Of a stretch of DNA of 64,000 nucleotides, positions 62,106 through 64,000 are shown piece after piece. Under the pieces are notes generated by a model. That model worked only from the letters and a program-made list of their open reading frames with translations, searched no databases and was not told the DNA's origin. Position numbers and translations under genes: made by a program. How positions within the stretch are numbered: the first letter of the stretch is position 1; each line of letters opens with the position of its first letter. Origin of the DNA: JBOGNO01 sp050747245 (lineage in GTDB: Bacteria; Acidobacteriota; Terriglobia; Acidiferrales; UBA7541); NCBI GenBank assembly GCA_050747245.1, contig JBOGNO010000017.1:1-64000 (forward strand). The letters run 5' to 3'.

Positions 62106-62470
62106 GAGGGAAGTCTCCTTGGGAATGAGCACGAAATTTTTTAGGGGATGAGATTAACCGCGAGCGGGGAAGCAGTCAAATGGGTGAGGCCCCGATGGGG
62201 CGAGCGAGCAGCGCCCGTGCGACGGAATATGACCAGGGTTCAACGCCGTTATGGCGCCCAGAACCATTCGGCCCTCGCCAAGGCGTGCGATATTCGCGCG
62301 ACGCGCAGTGGTAAAGCGCGAAAATCGCGCTGCTCGGGCCTCAAGATGACGCACTTGGAAATTGGGTGTCAGTCCCCGGTGGGGCGCGTTGACAGGAAAG
62401 AGCGAGGGGAGCATCCTCTTAATAAAGCGGGGCATCGGAAGAAAAAGGACGGTTGCGAGGTGAATGCGCG
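62106..62470. other. Intergenic region with a hairpin
   Basis: About 365 bases without a gene. It contains AGCGCGA-AAA-TCGCGCT (62315-62331), a 7-bp hairpin with a 3-base loop, and a perfect TTGACA at 62389-62394 on the plus strand, but no good -10 follows at the expected distance. Confidence 0.5.
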
Positions 62471-63385
62471 ATGAGAGCGAGAATTTTTGGACGAGCGGCA
62501 GCGTGGCCGGCACTGGCAGCGCTGTGCGCGATGGCGGGGACGGCAACAACGGCGCGCGCGCAAAATCCCGGGCCGATGCCTCCCGCACCTCCTCCGAAGG
62601 TTGCGCCTGCTCCCGTGCCCACCCCTCCGCCCGCGCCTTCGAATTCAACGGCGCCGGCGGCACCAACGACTTCCGGACCAGAGGCAGCCGGGCCTCAGAC
62701 AGTGGCGACGCCGACAAATGTCACGGCGACGACTCCGGAAAAAATAATTGTTCCGGCAGGGACGCATCTTTCGTTGGTGCTGCACAACGCGATTTCGACG
62801 CGCAGTGCACAGCGGGGAGACCCAGTTTATTTCGAGACGACTTTTCCGGTGATCGTGGGAGACCGCATAGTGGTCCCGGCAGGATCGTTCGTGGCCGGGG
62901 AAGTGACGGAAGCGAAGCGCGCGGGGCGCGTGAAGGGCCGCGCAGAAATCGCGTTGCGGCTGAACACACTGATCCTGACGAACGGGTACATCGTGAAGCT
63001 GGTGGGCTCGCCGAGCAATGCCGGGACGGGCGGCGGCGAAACCGTGGACAACGAAGGAAAAATAAAGGGCGATACGGACAAGGCTTCGGATGCCGCGACG
63101 ATTATCAAGACCACGACGGCGGGAGCGGGAATCGGGGCGATTGCATCGCGCACTCCCAAGGGCGCGGGAATCGGCGCGGGAATCGGCGCGGCGGTGGGGA
63201 TCGCGACGGTGCTGCTGACGCGCGGGCCGGATGCGGAATTGCCACGCGGAACAACGCTCGATGTGACGCTAGACCATGCGCTCGCGCTCGACGCGGATAA
63301 AATTAATTTTACTTCGCCCGGGCAGGCTTCGGCGCTTTCTGGTCCGCCAAACCGCGAGCCGACAAGAAGCAAGATTCCTTTCTAG
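62471..63385 (+). CDS. Exported protein with Pro/Ala-rich linker and glycine-zipper-like segment
   Basis: This 304-residue protein has a signal peptide (about 1-30, ending ATTARAQ) and a Pro/Ala/Thr-rich linker to about residue 85. A beta-rich domain follows at about 90-195 (IIVPAGTHLSLVLHNAISTRSAQRGDPV, then IVVPAGSFVAGEVTEAKRAGRVKG), like the TrbI/VirB10-style beta domains of acidobacterial hypotheticals. Further on is a Gly/Ala-rich, glycine-zipper-like membrane segment (TPKGAGIGAGIGAAVGIATVLL). ATG at 62471 is preceded by GAGGTGA at a long distance; an earlier TTG at 62453 is possible. Function unknown, probably envelope. Confidence 0.65.
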   Translation: MRARIFGRAAAWPALAALCAMAGTATTARAQNPGPMPPAPPPKVAPAPVPTPPPAPSNSTAPAAPTTSGPEAAGPQTVATPTNVTATTPEKIIVPAGTHLSLVLHNAISTRSAQRGDPVYFETTFPVIVGDRIVVPAGSFVAGEVTEAKRAGRVKGRAEIALRLNTLILTNGYIVKLVGSPSNAGTGGGETVDNEGKIKGDTDKASDAATIIKTTTAGAGIGAIASRTPKGAGIGAGIGAAVGIATVLLTRGPDAELPRGTTLDVTLDHALALDADKINFTSPGQASALSGPPNREPTRSKIPF

Positions 63386-63427
63386 CGGACTGCGGAAGAA
63401 AATTCACCACAATAAAAAGATAAAAGT

Positions 63428-63456
63428 AGAATCTTCGCCGCGCTCCGAATAACAAG
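63428..63456. repeat. Degenerate dispersed repeat, copy 5
   Basis: AGAATCTTCGCCGCGCTCCGAATAACAAG aligns with the ends of the repeat at 56115 (AGATTCTTCG... and ...CAGAATGACAAC) but has no clear central palindrome. Weak copy. Confidence 0.4.
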
Positions 63457-63471
63457 TTGAACAAAACAAGT

Positions 63472-64000
63472 TTAGAAAGTCTGTGTAGCGCGGGAGTGTG
63501 TGCGGGCGAAGCGGAGGGGAGAGAACTCCGCGACGGGAAACGAAGTGGCGCCTTCGGTGACGAGATCGGCGACGGCGCGGGCGGTGGCTGGGGCGAGAAG
63601 AATGCCGTTGCGATAATGGCCCGTGGCGAGGATGAGGCCAGCGCGATCGGCGGGGCCGATGATGGGGAGATGATCCGGGGTGCCGGGGCGGAGTCCGGCC
63701 CAGGTTTCGTTAATGCGCGCGGAACGAAGCGCGGGAACGAGAGCGACAGCCGAGCGGAGGATTCCGCTGACGCCCTCGTGAGTGGTGGTGATTTCGAAGC
63801 CGGCGTTTTCAATGGTGCTTCCGGCGGCGATTTCGCCGGAATTGCGCGGGACTAGATAGCCGTGCTCGGAGCGCAAGACGCGCGTGAGGAGCGGGGAAGC
63901 AGGAGCGAGTCCGACCATCTGACCGCGAGCGGGTCGCACGGGAGCGAGCGCGGCGAGGCCTTCGATTTGAGCGGAGTAGCATCCCGCGGCGATGATGACA
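63472..64000 (-). CDS. thiO: FAD-dependent glycine oxidase ThiO-like, C-terminal part (cut by window edge)
   Basis: The 175 residues seen are the C-terminal part of a D-amino-acid-oxidase family enzyme, open at the window end. Recognisable elements are VIIAAGCYS at the edge, then HGYLVPRNSGEIAAGSTIEN, WAGLRPGTPDHLPIIG and ATGHYRNGILLAPATA, matching ThiO glycine oxidase, which makes dehydroglycine for thiazole synthesis. The FAD-binding N-terminus (GxGxxG) lies beyond the window. The symbol is tentative, since related sarcosine and amino acid oxidases share these motifs. No thiamine genes are visible here. Confidence 0.75.
   Translation of the reverse strand, partial: VIIAAGCYSAQIEGLAALAPVRPARGQMVGLAPASPLLTRVLRSEHGYLVPRNSGEIAAGSTIENAGFEITTTHEGVSGILRSAVALVPALRSARINETWAGLRPGTPDHLPIIGPADRAGLILATGHYRNGILLAPATARAVADLVTEGATSFPVAEFSPLRFARTHSRATQTF

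Noticed and set aside
62154..62717. 187-codon minus-strand frame
   Set aside because: It overlaps the intergenic hairpin and the signal peptide region of the exported protein gene, with no domain or ribosome-binding site.

Overview
The window is GC-rich bacterial chromosome with gene content typical of Acidobacteriota (probably the Terriglobia/Koribacter side). The indicators are large TonB-dependent receptors with an N-terminal carboxypeptidase-regulatory-like domain, a VWFA-related secreted protein, three FG-GAP/ASPIC-UnbV (CRTAC1-like) proteins, three PknB-type kinases with C-terminal TPRs, and dispersed short palindromic repeats. The assignment rests on family content only. No tRNA, rRNA, CRISPR array, prophage or complete insertion sequence was seen.

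Layout. 0.2-5.2 kb (minus): a three-gene operon of a polysaccharide pyruvyl transferase-like protein, an NAD(P)-binding reductase, and a fusion of a degenerate HAD domain with a fatty acyl-CoA reductase; probably lipid or glycolipid synthesis. 5.4-7.1 kb: a family-specific hypothetical gene with its own promoter and a leader terminator, followed by palindromic repeats. 7.2-15.3 kb (minus): a pentaheme cytochrome/TPR membrane protein and two CRTAC1-like proteins, with overlapping or abutting ends. 15.4-20 kb: an amidase, then (minus) a nucleoside hydrolase, a PfkB kinase and a sugar-type permease, which form a plausible nucleoside/ribose salvage unit. 20-27 kb: a secreted TPR protein, a TonB-dependent receptor, and a third CRTAC1-like protein. 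26.8-32.7 kb (minus): a TolC-adaptor-RND efflux operon ending in a membrane-anchored Rieske protein. 33-35.4 kb: a small membrane protein with an SPFH protein, then a Coa1-like protein and a 45-residue membrane protein. 35.5-41.8 kb (plus): a secreted unknown protein, an orphan family 5 solute-binding protein, an NtrY-like histidine kinase and an NtrC-like sigma-54 activator, all overlapping. 41.8-50.5 kb (minus): an ICMT-like methyltransferase, a phosphodiesterase, a membrane protein, a VWFA protein and a second TonB receptor. 50.6-52.8 kb: a polysaccharide deacetylase, a zinc-ribbon protein and a diheme cytochrome. 53-61.7 kb (minus): three Ser/Thr kinase-TPR genes with a SnoaL-like gene between two of them and kinase-tail remnants beside them. 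61.9-64 kb: a small unknown protein, a secreted protein, and the C-terminal part of a ThiO-like oxidase cut by the window edge.

The most unusual signals are these. (1) All three kinase genes have the same promoter geometry, TTGACT-N17-TAANAT followed by exactly 9 bases and then ATG, which predicts leaderless mRNAs. (2) A 42-base dispersed repeat lies in frame in the juxtamembrane linker of one kinase. (3) An element family is shared by 5.4-6.7 kb and 53.0-53.2 kb: a similar promoter plus two TGTCYCGATTAG motifs exactly 67 bases apart, with a terminator-like hairpin in the leader of the longer copy. (4) The HAD-acyl reductase fusion has lost its phosphatase nucleophile.
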